Source of the DNA: Phaeodactylum tricornutum CCAP 1055/1 | Lineage: Eukaryota > Bacillariophyta > Bacillariophyceae > Surirellales > Neidiaceae | Length of the DNA stretch: 64,000 nt | Assembly: GCF_000150955.2 (NCBI RefSeq) | Contig: NC_011669.1 | Coordinates: forward strand, 1,432,993 to 1,496,992 | Reading direction: 5' to 3' | Part shown: one piece after another, positions 1-12,015 of the stretch | How the letters are laid out: every line of letters starts with the position of its first letter | Numbering within the stretch: position 1 is the stretch's first letter | Made by a program: the position numbers and the translations under genes | Notes under the pieces: model-generated | What the model saw: the letters and a program-made list of their open reading frames with translations, nothing else | Told to the model about the DNA's origin: nothing | Database searches by the model: none

Positions 1-3000
1 CGCAATGACTTTCCCATCACTTCGTCCAGTGAAAATCTCGATTCCGGCTCGTGTACGAGTCGCAGCCTTTGCGCGACGGGAACGACGGGATGCGGCTGAG
101 CCGAGAGATGAGCTCGAGCACTCGGCATTGATTTTCGAAGCACTTTGTCCAGTGCGTAATATGTCTGCGCTGTTCTTTCGTCCGTCCGAGTCCAGTACGG
201 CAACGCACATTGCAAAAGGTAGCGGTACGTTTTACCGTCGCTGCCTATCATTCCAATTCGTCGGACGAGTTGATCGTTGCGACAAATAACTTTGACGAAG
301 GGCTCGAACCTTGCCAGTTTCGGGTGTAGCTCAGGGCTTGGTCTTGTGTCGGTCCAACAAGTTGTGTTCGGCATGTAGAGTCCCGGGATCTCGATGTGCG
401 CAGACCCTCCCCCGTAGTCACTGCCTACTCCTTCCCTCGTTGCACAAATCGAGACAGCTTTGGCTGCAGCTAACGCTGCCTTTTTTGCAGCTGCAGCGGA
501 TGATGTTGTTGATGTCAGGAGATTTCCTTCATCGGCAGCAGAACCAGTTTTACAATCATTGGCGATTTGGGAAGTATAGCGAGAATCACAGGACCCTGGC
601 CAGAGATCTGGTGCGTCACCGATACAATACATCGCCAGTGATGGCGAGGACGTGATCAATGGAATAGACCGAGGCGTTGACATAACGTGACTTTCCACCT
701 TTGCCTTCCAGCTCTTTATCAGCAAAAGGATTTCGATAAGCTCCATAGGTGGTGGTGATGAATCGCTTTCTACCGTTTCGCTCGAAGAGACGTGAAAGTC
801 ATCTTCAAACGATTTCCTGTGCTGTGATTTAAATTCCGCGGTTTTTATAGATCGTGTATCCTTGCGGTCTGAGGATGAATCCGAGTGACGAAAGTACTTG
901 ACCGCAATCCTTCCCAATGTTTTCCAAACAGATGCAGTCACTGTTTCTTCGTCCTTTGTCCCGATTGTGGCGGTCTGCGTCTCGGCTCGTTCGAGTAAAG
1001 CTACGATAGTTGCAAGAAATTCCTCCTCGTGAGAAGGTCGAAATTTCATCAGGAGTTCCTCCAGTATAGCCTCCAACGAACTCCAAAGAGAGGTATGAGC
1101 GCGCCTCAGCTGAGACACCATCTCCTCGGAGTAGGAAGCAGAACCGTTGTGTTGTCCGGGCTCGGTGGATGACGAACTTTTTGTTCGCTCAACATCACGT
1201 CGTTCCAGGAAGAATGCTCTCAACGGATAGTATGCAGCTTGAGGATACGATTTCAAAACGCGAGAGAAAATTGTTCTAATTGCACGGCCCTCTGGCCGAT
1301 ATAGACAAGTGAAAAGCTGTGGAAGCCACGGCAGCCAAACCCACGGGGGCAGCCGAGCTGCTCGATTCTCAAACGTCGAGCATAAAACACCTGGTGTTCC
1401 GCCATCTTTGGTGAGCATCCAAATGCATTTCGCAAGATGAATGCGCGTCCATTCATTTGTGTCGAGCTGGATACTCTCGAGATAGCAACCCATCGCTTGT
1501 GCAAGGTACTGCGCTACCCGCTTGGACGAATCAGTACCCACTTCTTTGCTGCCTTCGTGCCCACCCTTTGACGTTGATAGATCCACCTGTTTTTCAGCAA
1601 CTGCACCCAGCATTGAACACAAGCCACCCCAGCTTTCCCAAGCCCGAGCATGAGTTGGAGAGATTTGAAGTGCGTGACAGAAAGCTTGATTTGCTTTTGA
1701 CCTGAACCCCAAAGATGCAAGAAAAGATGCCTTGAGCCTGAAGATCTCACTTTTTTGCGGCTGGTCAAAAAAAGAGAGATTCGTAGTATTTATAAGGTTC
1801 AGTCCGCCGTGTCTCTCAGCGTCCGATCCTGGGTTGTAGTAAGCAAGAATCTGCTCCCGCAACTTTAAAAATGCATCGGACACATTCATTGCACGTTCAT
1901 CGACAGTTTTATTCAAAGTGAGTAGAGAAACATCTCGCATTCCGTGTTTGCGGGCGGTTTTCGCCATTCGGATAGCGGTCCAGGGCCTATCGTGAAGTGT
2001 CGCCAATGTATTGGGCTCGCTCCAGTGGAAATTGGATGTTATGGCGCTAAACATGTGCGCTCTCCAAGAGAAAACTTCATCCCACGATGCAATAGGATCG
2101 AAGTCATTTGGCAGACGGTGTCTCCAGGCATTCAAGAGGTTCTTGAGATCTGGTAGCGTTTTCTCGGAGGAGTGGGTGCTCGTCTCAACCATAATTTGCC
2201 CCGATTCTCTAATCTCTACCAGCCGATGAAAAAAGTGCAACAAGGACGTGTGTGAAGTGCTCCCACTACTTAGTAGAGGAAGTAGCTGCCATTTGTGCAA
2301 ACAGAGTTGCGCTGTTTGTGCATGTAGATTTTCCACCTCGCTGAGTTTTCCATCTGCGACGGCCAACAGAGTCTCGCTGATTTTGACAAGAGGGTCTCCA
2401 CTTTCAACAGCTGCAAGAAGCGATGTGGAAGTGCAAAGTGAACGAACTGTGTTCCAGTCTTGGACTTTCCACGCACATTCTAGCCTCAACCGTAGGCTTC
2501 CAGCAGAGTTGGCAAACTCTGAAACGATGTCAAGCTGGCACAGTTCCCTTTGCAGCCCAATCCAATGCTCCTCCCAAAGATCCATTTCAAAATCGGTTGG
2601 TACGTGCTTAAACTCCCTCCCTCCAGCACTGTCTACCAAGCCTTCGTACTGTTTGGCTGCCTCAGAAACCATACCGTAGACATTTAAGCCTATTGCAATA
2701 GCTGTTTCGGGTAAGGTGCACGCTTCTTTGGCAAGTGTCAAGCACAGCGCGTCTTCGCCAAGCCGCCTGTAGCAGTGGCCCATTGCATCCAAGCTGAGTA
2801 GACCTTTAGGAGTCGACCCTAGCAACGAGAAGTGCTTCTCCAACAGGCTGATACTTTCAAACCAACAGTTGTAGTTTTCGGCTAGAGAAACCAAAAGGTA
2901 AGGTTCTAGCACGGGAGCCGGAGCCAAAGCCGCCACGCCACTCAAAAACGACCGAACAGCGTTGGAACAGCGACGTTCGGCGCCAGGGGTGAAAGTTGCA

Positions 3001-6000
3001 GCCTTCAGAAACTGGGCGTGAAAAGGACGCGAGAGAAGAAACTCCATTCCAGTCGAAATACGAAGCCGTATAGCGTCGCTTGGGATGATATCCCAAATAG
3101 CAGGGAGAAGCCACTCAAATAGTTTTTGACACGTTGTTGTATCCCCATGGGCAAGAACTCGCAGACCATTTAGACAGTGGTAGTCTTTCGTCGACAAACA
3201 GGATATCAAGCAGTCGACGTAAAAGACAGTCCAATAGCGTGATGCCAGACCTTCGATATCGCTGTTTAAGAGCCTCCAAAAGACGTCGACAACGGATCGA
3301 TTCATAGCTGCTGCCCCTCTGCTCGACAGCTCGGAAGGAAAACCGCAAACATAAGAAGTGATAAGACGGATTCTTACATCCTCTTGAGCATGTAAGAGAC
3401 ATGCAACCATACATCTACCAATGACCAAACCTTCGCCATCCTTCAACTTGCCCTCAACGCCAAAACATACCCTCTGGACGAAGTAAGCCACGAGATCGGC
3501 CAGTGGTTGGGAGGTCAAGTCGTCTGACAGACCGTTGGAATCGAATGAAGCAATTTTCCAGAGAAAACTGTTCCGCTCTTTCGAAGTCAGAGGCCCTCCA
3601 GAGTCGTCTGAGAGGAGCCACTTTCCTATTACTCTAGTGGCCACCATCAGTAGTTGTACGTTGTCACTGGAATCGAGGATACTACTCAAAATCTGGAACA
3701 AGTTTTTCCGACTCTGCGTAAAAGTGAATGCAACGTCGCTTCGTTCAAAAATTCCTAGAGTGACTACCAACGATCGAACTGCATCATCTCTTTCTGAATT
3801 TTCCCTTTCTCCCTTTGTTTTTCCTCCTCCCAGAATACGCGATTGGTCTCCGTAAAACTGATCACAGGTCTCCTCCAAAATACCTTTAGTTGGAGTGTGG
3901 TGCAGGACGCCTGGGGTATTGGTCGGTGGACCACTTGAGCCCCCCTGACGTTGCTTTGCTGCCGCTTCCAATACATGGGTTTTTGTCAGAACTGCCAAGA
4001 GGTTAAGAAGGACGTTCGTGAGTCTTCTTAGACCGCTATCGCTTTGTCTACACAGCTCTGATGCTAGCTCTAGTCCGAAGCGATAAAACTCGGCCAAAGC
4101 AATCTTGGTAGCATCATCTTTCTCTTTGTCCTTGCTGCTGCGACCATGCACCTGGCGGCTCGCCTCTGGCTGTTTACCCGGCGATCGCTTTTTTTGCGTA
4201 TCTGTAGACTCTATGATTATCTGCTCAACACACAATATCACGATGGAAGTCAGCTTTGTAGAAGAACAAGACGCATGCGTGAAGAAAAGCAGCTTCTTTC
4301 GAAGAGGCTCGTAAGTTTTCGCATGAGAGAAGGCCGACAAAACAAGTTTCTCCACCAACACTTCATTGGCCGTGAAAAATTCATGTAGACCGGATTCAAG
4401 CATCAAAACGAATAGATCCAAGGACGCTAGCACAGGTCCGCTGTCTCCAAGATTTTTTTCCATAACTTTCTCGAAGGGTTGCTTCCGTATATCGACGCCT
4501 TTCTGTTTCAAGACCTTCACCAGTAGACAAGAAAGCCGCTCGTCAAAGGATGGTAAACCGGCATCAAACTTAGCCGTCCTGCCGTCTGGTTTTTCTTCGG
4601 ATGAAACGATTTTCAGGCGTACAAGAAAGTTTCCCACTACGTCCATCTGTTCGTGACTTATGAGTGGCAAGGACTCGGCGACATTGCTATTCCACTCCCA
4701 AAGAAGATCGACCATATCAATGGTTAGTGGTCTGTTCTCAGCTGAAGAATTGGGAGGTAGTCCAAGGCGACTCAAGCAATTAATCATCTGGCCAATAAAT
4801 CGAATTCTAAATGGCCTGAAAACATCCGGACTTCTGACGATCATGGTACAAATATGTGCGAGCTGGGGAGTAGAACTGTTATCTTCAAACAGCAGGTGAC
4901 TAGCCTGGTCTATAGCTCGTCTCATATCATCTTCGTCCAGTCGCTTGGGCAATACTGGGATCAGCAAATCAATTGCCCTTCTGATAAGATCCTTCCCATC
5001 TTGCTGGTGTGATCGAAGTAGAGCAGAGTAGATTTGATTGACAATCTTCTTCGGAGTCTCGAACGACTCGACGAGCCGACAAATTAAAACGTACGCCCAT
5101 CCCTTGCAGGAAGCATCTTCATTTTTTATAAGAGCCCAACAAAATCGAACGACATCTTTTCGGAAGGGTTCGATGGCCGACTTTGTTTGCTCAACTATCA
5201 AGTCCAAAAGACGAAGAAGCTCAACCTTCAGTCTTTCGCCGCAAGCGAATGGAGCGCCTTGAGAGAACAAAACCTCTTTTGTAAACCTCTCAACTATCGT
5301 TGAGTCGACTAGTCTAAGACTGGAGTCCCGAGACTCTTCTTTGTGAGTGGCCAAAATCATCGGGTACAGTAGAAAGTGTATGCTGAGTACCTTAATCTCT
5401 TCGTTTTTTTCACGCGAAACAAGGTCGAAAAATCGTTCGAGTACACGTTTCTTCTGTTCGGCTGTCAGGACGTTGGACACCATTTCCTCGAGGTATCGAC
5501 TTATGAAGGTAAGATCAACTCCTGAAGGTTGAATGTATACGCGGACTAACTCAAAAAGGATATCCAGATCCTCATTCGGGAATGATTTGGCATAGCTGAG
5601 CAAGAACGAAGCAAGCATCTTGGATTCATCGTGAAATCGTGGTGACAAAGATTCTTCGTGTTGAAGGCGTAAAGCACGCCCCTTGCTGCGCCAAAGCCAT
5701 CGAAAGGCTCTTACAATGTCATTATGATCTTTTACGTATGAAATATCGTTTGCCATGAGTGATTCCACGATTCGGAAGCCCTGGAACTGTAGCTCAAGTG
5801 CCTCCGTACTCATCATTCGTGCAGATGTACCTCCAGGGTTCTGGGACGCTGTACTGTGTTGACCAATTCCATGCAAAGCAAGGGATATCCTACTTCCAGA
5901 AGCGGGAGAAGTCCTCTCGGATCGCATAATTGCAAGAGGGGTCTCAAAGCATACATTGAGGATCATTACAGAGCATTGCTTATTCGACAAGTAGCTCCGA

Positions 6001-9000
6001 AGATCAGTGCTACCATCCACATTGATGAGCCAATGAAATAGCTCACTATATATCGGAGTTCGCAAGCGCTGGAAAAAGAAGCTAACCGTAAATCCCGGAT
6101 GCTTGTTCAGATAACGTACAAGGGGTCCGCGGTACGGTGATTCGACGTATCTGGCCTTAAAGGCAGGTAGTGTGGCATCTAATTTCATGCATGTTTTGAC
6201 CAATGGTTCAACAAAATTAGATGCATGGGGTAGAAGTGCAAAGATATCAACTATTGCAGCAGCAACATGTGGCTCTTGGCCCTCACTCCAAATATTCGAG
6301 GACATAATATTTCCAGGATCAGTCCATTTCTGTAGATGGTCTAACAGCTTCTCACCAAGTGTTTTGTTAAACCACGAGCTGAGCAGAGATAATAATCGAG
6401 AAAGACCGCGAAGAAGGGGAATCGACAAACGTTTGAAGTCTCGCAGGTTGAGAAGTACCGGACGAATGCATGTTTGAATAAGGTCTTTCGATAGGCATGA
6501 GTGCCCTCGAGACTGTTCCACCTCAGCCGTTTTCGGAATACGCGCATCCCGCAGAGCAACATAGGCGGCTTGCGCAGCCCTATCAGGCTGGGAAACAAGC
6601 GACCGGAAGAGTAGGCTAACAGCATGCGACCGTATCTTTCCTACGTTGACCGCAAGGAAAAAGATAAGTTAATGTTGCTTTTGCACATCCAAGAAATTTT
6701 ACGGTCGTGAGATCTTCAATACTACTGACCTATTGGCGTTGACTTATCCGCATTGAAGAATGCGTCTGCGTAGCTCACGATTACCGCGTGAAATAATTTT
6801 ATCGCAGAAACTCTGAGTTGCACACCCATCGGAAGCTCAGCCGGGACCACCAATGTCATGCCGTCAACATTCAGAATGCATTCGCGACGACAGAATAGTG
6901 CCGAGGCATGTGTCGGATTGCCAATGTTCAATCTTTCACTAGAAACGCCGGCAAATCCATTTTTATCCACCACAGAATCAGCCCAACTTGGGTCTTGCAT
7001 ATCGCCTTCAGGAACAGAAGTCATCTTCAAGAGCTCCGACAGAAACCCTAGGAAATGCTGGTCGTCAAGAGGGAGAACACCAGGAAACAGCTTGACGACA
7101 GATGCCAAACCCTCGATCGCACCAACCTGGTAAGGAAGGGGCAATAGCTTCATTGATTTAGATAGTACGGCTCGTCGAATAAATGTCGGGTGTTCCGCCT
7201 CGTCCCTCTGGTCGTTTCCTTCACGCCAGTGCGGCACGATGTATAAAGATGTTATAAATCGTGCCACGAATCTGAATGGAAGAGGTGAAAATTAACAGAG
7301 AATTGAGGCATTGGCTTGTCGAAGCTTACGTCTACCTTTGCAAGACAAAATCCACACAACAAATGGTGAGAATGTTTTCCAGTCCGCTCACCTTACAGCG
7401 TGCTGAGCTGATATCAATTCGCGAATCATGACTCGGAAAACCTCCTTCGATGGTCTTGTCAATCGCGTTTTTTCCTCGCTGCCCTTTTTTCTGGTACTCG
7501 GAATCTCAGTGGAATCTGACGGTGCTTCTGTCGTTTGTGAAAGGTTGTCGGACTTAACAATCTGGTCGATCGCATCATCATCTCCCAAAGTAACAACACT
7601 ATCACGCGTGTATTGCAGAATTCTGTTATCGTCGTCAGATAGGATATCCCACATCAGCCCTTGTTGAAGTATTTGTGCTCTGTTCAGCTTGCCGTAAACG
7701 CCTTCACAAATGCGAACAAAGAACTCTACAGCCTTGATTGAAGCAGTGCTGAGCTCCCGAGGAACACTTTTCACTGATATAATTGCTGCATTTATGAGAG
7801 TTAATTCGTGCTCGAGTGCCCATTCATGACCCAGCTCGGTTACCAAAAATAACAAAATAAGCTGAGCACCGCGTTGACGGCTCCAGGTTGCTGAACAGCA
7901 GGTCCCACACAACCGTCTGACTAGATGCTCTACAAATGTCACAACGTCTGAATTTTCCAAACTCCTCTCGCTTTTCAAAAAATATGTTGAAATCTCAATC
8001 GCAATCGTATTTGTCCCCAAAATAGGTTCAGAGAGGAAGTCAGCCAGGGCGTCACTCAAATCGGCAGGAGGCAGCTTTCCAACAGCGCCAATTAGGAGAT
8101 TTTGGGATTCTTGCTTGGTACTATCAATCATGCGAGCAAACATGAGAGCCAGCGCGACAAGTCTACCGGGAGTTACATTTTCGTCATAAGATTCGAAGCT
8201 GGAAAGAAGATCTCGAGCTTTTGCAGCATCTTTTTGCTCATGCTGTTTTCGAGAGGTTTCGAGCACTCCCAACGCTGTCTTAATGATTGAGAGACAAGCG
8301 TGGGCCTGAGAACGTCGTGTCTCATTGCTCACGCCTTTTGAGTATGCTTCGAAATCCACATTTTCCAAATGTGTTGACCACAATACTTCATATTCTCCCC
8401 ATGGAATCACAGTTTGTTTGAGAGCTGTAGGCTCATCTTCTACGCATATCTTGAGCTCAACAAACTCTTGTGAAGTAGCAATAGTCTTAAGCATTTCGAT
8501 ACAGCGGTCAAGAGGAAGCGCAATTGTAGTTGTAGTTTTGAGAGGTTTAACGGAATTCTCGTCTCCAACGATCCACGAACAGTCGACCTCTACGGCTTCT
8601 GTATTAAAGTTGGATGTATTTGTCAAGTGAAGCGGTTCACGTAAGAAATGACGATTCTTACCGCCCAGCTTCCCCAACAATCGCAGGGTTAGCAGGCCGT
8701 AAGGATAGGGCGCTGGGCGCAAGTGACGAGACAACGACCGCATAATAGCAGAGAGCAAAGGAATGTCTTTTGACATCTCGGGGTACAAGAACAATGGATT
8801 CAAATTATCGACCCAAAATTCAAGTGTTCGCAGTCTGCAAGCAGTATACACACCAATTGATAGTGAGAGATAAGCGAGGCAAGCAATCGTCTTGATTTCC
8901 GGTATTTGCTTACCCTAAATTTACCAGATCTCCAGAATTTGAATCAAGAGCTGGAATAATTACCCTCACCAGTAGATTCATGTGAGGAAGGAGAGAGGAT

Positions 9001-11690
9001 AGTCTTGCAGGTATCGTCAGGCAAAGTTCCATGGCGGTGCGTCGTAGCATGGTATCATCTGCAGTGCATATGACCCTATACAAACCATTTAGAACCGTAG
9101 GAATTAAAGGCAACAGCTCCTTGTAAGACTCTTCAAACTTGCCCGCTGAAATCGATCGGAATATGTATCGGAGCAGAATACAGTAGTTGTCTGGCCATAG
9201 TTCCGAGGTTTCTAAGGAGGACCGTAAACATTCCGAGACGACAAAACGCAAATATCGACGAATGGTAGATTCGTTCTCTGGATATGGAGCCAAGGACTTC
9301 AGAGCACGCTCGAAGAGTTGTAAGTACGTGGAACTTCGCTGGCGCTGATGTTTCTCACTGTCTCGGGGATTCTGAGAAATCTCGCGCAACTGCTCCAGTA
9401 CAACGTCCTTGCCATTCTCGGCTTGTCCACAGGATGGCTTAAGAAACACAATATTGTTTCGATGAGGCAAAGCTAGATCGTCAAGTCGTTCAACAAGGTA
9501 ACACGTCAACATGCTACAGAATTCGTAACTCGTCCCCGCATTTACAGCAAGAAGATGCCGGGGCACGATCATCACGAGTGGATCTTCTACAATAGCGTCC
9601 ACTAGAAGGTTGAGACGGCGGCCAATCGTCCGCCGAAAGTTGTAACCATCCAAGGCTGCAAATGTTGCGGCGAAGTACGTTAATGTATCACGGTGATGAT
9701 CTGCCAAGGTCTTTTCACCCCCCACTCGGCTCTGCCCCGTACTGGTCATTTTCAGCAGTTTGAGTGCAGGCAACGACGCAATAATGTAACGATCAAGAAT
9801 GGCCACTTCCGTATGGGTCAGCTTGTGATAGGCAGACGACACTTCTTCATTTGAACCAGGTGGCGGTACCAAGGTTTCTCGCACTTTTTCTTTGTCCCGT
9901 TGATTTCGATAATTACTTAAGAAAAACACAATGTTTTTGTTTCCCACAATGATTGCCCGAATCATACTCTGCAAATCGCGGACTGAATCATGACATGAGG
10001 TGGTCTGTACGGTAGGTGACACAATTTCTCCCCTTTTAAGTTCTGCCCTTTGCACTTCTGGATAGTACTCGTTTAAAGCAGTCAACTTCTCCGTCAAAGT
10101 GTTCAAAATCCGCACCAACAAGTCCCGTCCCAGTTGCGGATTTAGATCCGTGTTGTGATAAATAACATCTCCCAAATTCAGCAAAGTACGCACTGCTAAG
10201 TACTGCGTGGGCATGGGACATGTCGATCCTTCATCGTGCAGCACTCGAGAAAACAAGCTGACCACCTTGCTCATTTGTAGCATCGTCAAGGAGCTGCGAA
10301 CATTCAGTACAAGTTCTGACACAGTTTGGTAACCCAACGGGCGCAAGCTTGCTTGGTCGGCTGATCGGTAGTGTGAACCCAACAGAAGACGTTCGTCCAT
10401 TAATACATCGGCGTGTCGAAAAAATCCCTTCCGAAAGTCGCTACTCAGCAAATGACGCGTAGCGACCAAAAGTTCTTTGCGCGTACTAGTGGATTCGCGG
10501 GGGCATGATTTGATCAGAGCGACAACGTGTGAGGCGAGACGATCTTCATACGGTTTGAGTTCGGCTTGGAACGACCGGAGTAGAAAGGTCAGAAACGACA
10601 GCGTTTTGGCCTGTGCAGCGGCAAGTTCACGGACGCGCGTGTGGTAGGAACGTTTGACTGGGCTGTCCGTAGACGCTATTTCGGGCGGAGTAATGGAGGA
10701 CAAGCTCGGAGAACGTATGGCCAAGGCTTCCATCATGACAACGATCAAGGCGGCAATGTTGGTTTTGAGAAATTTTGGATACAATTGTAACATGAGCATA
10801 ACAATCAGGGGACATTCGGTAAGGACACGAAAGGAAAGGTTGGAACGCACGGGCAGCCGTGCTTCCGGGCTGTTCGGATGGCCAGGGATGGCGCTTCCCA
10901 AAGAGTCTACTGAAGCGGACCCAGAGGGTACTGACGATGCTGGTGTTGAAGATTTTACTTCCGGACCGGTAGCTGGAACTTCTATGTCCTGCATAGTAAG
11001 GTCGCCATCTTGGTCTTTTTCTTCGACTGGTTCGGCAGCTGCAATAGTGGCGGTAGTTGCTGTCGTCGTCGGCGTGGCAGTTGAGGTTATCGGCGTGGAA
11101 ATTATAGTCGTTGTCGCTGTTTTACTGGTCTCAGTCGCCTTGAAATTCAAATGCTCCCAGGCAAAGTTATGCTGTACTGCCCGGGGCAAGGCCCTATAGG
11201 TTGAAACCACAAAATCTAGAAACGGCTGAACATAATCTTGTGGTAGCGATCGGTAGGTTTTGTACAGGTCAAAGATGATCCGTAAACTGAGCAGCGCATT
11301 GGCCTCGTAGTCACGATTCAGAACCTCAAGGGCAATGGCGACCAAATGGGGAGCGTGAGGGCGTAAGACTTCGTTCGAAGGAAACTTGCTCACGGCGTCC
11401 AATATCGCGTGACGCAACTTATGCTCCACACTATTCGTATCTCTATTGGGCTTGGTTCGCTGCGTGAGAATCGACGAAAAGGCGGGCGAGAGGGCCGACA
11501 GGAGTAGAGGGTACTCGGTAGAATGAGCAACCTCAACATTGTCCCGTAATTCTTTGGCAGCCTGCCAGGCCACGTTCAGATCCGGATCCAGCAGGCGTTG
11601 CTGGACAGGTTCCCAGTTCATACTACCCGCTGGCGCTGAACTGCTACTGCTCGCGTTGGTATTTGCTGAGTAATCAGGTTCAGAAGCCAT
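1..11690 (-). CDS. TRRAP/TRA1: Tra1/TRRAP-family giant adaptor protein, partial (C-terminal end outside window)
   Basis: This is the PIKK-family pseudokinase scaffold of SAGA and NuA4/TIP60 histone acetyltransferase complexes, which contacts activators in the nucleus. The exons read 11690-8914, 8834-7392, 7271-6730 and 6640 to beyond position 1. Introns are 79, 120 and 83 nt, GT-AG, and the phases match. The start is ATG (ASEPDYSAN), with a revcomp TATAAATA about 94 bp upstream. About 3,800 residues are present. A long HEAT-type solenoid comes first. A FAT region around 1500-2900 includes LINTTNLSFFDQPQKSEIF and LPPWVWLPWLPQLFTCLYRP, close to known Tra1 FAT sequence. The start of the pseudokinase lobe follows (HPKLARFEPFVKVI, then RRIGMIGSDGKTYRYLLQ). 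An Ala-rich linker lies near 450-560 just before it, and a Thr/Ala-rich insert near 10960-11140. The last reading frame stays open to the window edge. I traced exon 4 by eye rather than base by base, so a small intron there is possible. Confidence 0.9.
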
Positions 11691-12015
11691 GGTCTACACC
11701 CAATCGATGTTTCAACGAACTGGGGGCCGGGAGACAATTTTGGTTTTGGCTGCTCACTCGAGCAATGTCGGAGCATGGTAGCATATTTATAGAGCGACAA
11801 GTTTAGCTGATTCAGGATTTATCGAATGATTCGGCGGGAGCCTCAGAATCTTCCATCATTGGTTGACTGACTGCCTTGTCTAGTGTCATACAGACACGAC
11901 AATTATAGATAAGCCTCAACCTTTGTTGACTGAATGTATTTTCGAAATGCCTGATAGTGAAAACGGTTTTACGTGACAAATAGGGTCCATTGTTGAATAT
12001 TGTTGGTCATCCACC
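11691..12015. promoter_or_regulatory. Divergent intergenic region between Tra1 and the TTL-desulfurase fusion
   Basis: The 325 bp holds no gene. On the minus strand a TATAAATA sequence (11784-11791) sits about 94 bp upstream of the Tra1 ATG, which is a plausible TATA element. No clear element was seen on the other side. Confidence 0.4.

Noticed and set aside
10654-11199. 181-residue plus-strand frame with long Val/Ala runs
   Set aside because: Antisense of a Thr/Ala/Pro-rich linker in Tra1; it has no family and the host gene is certain.
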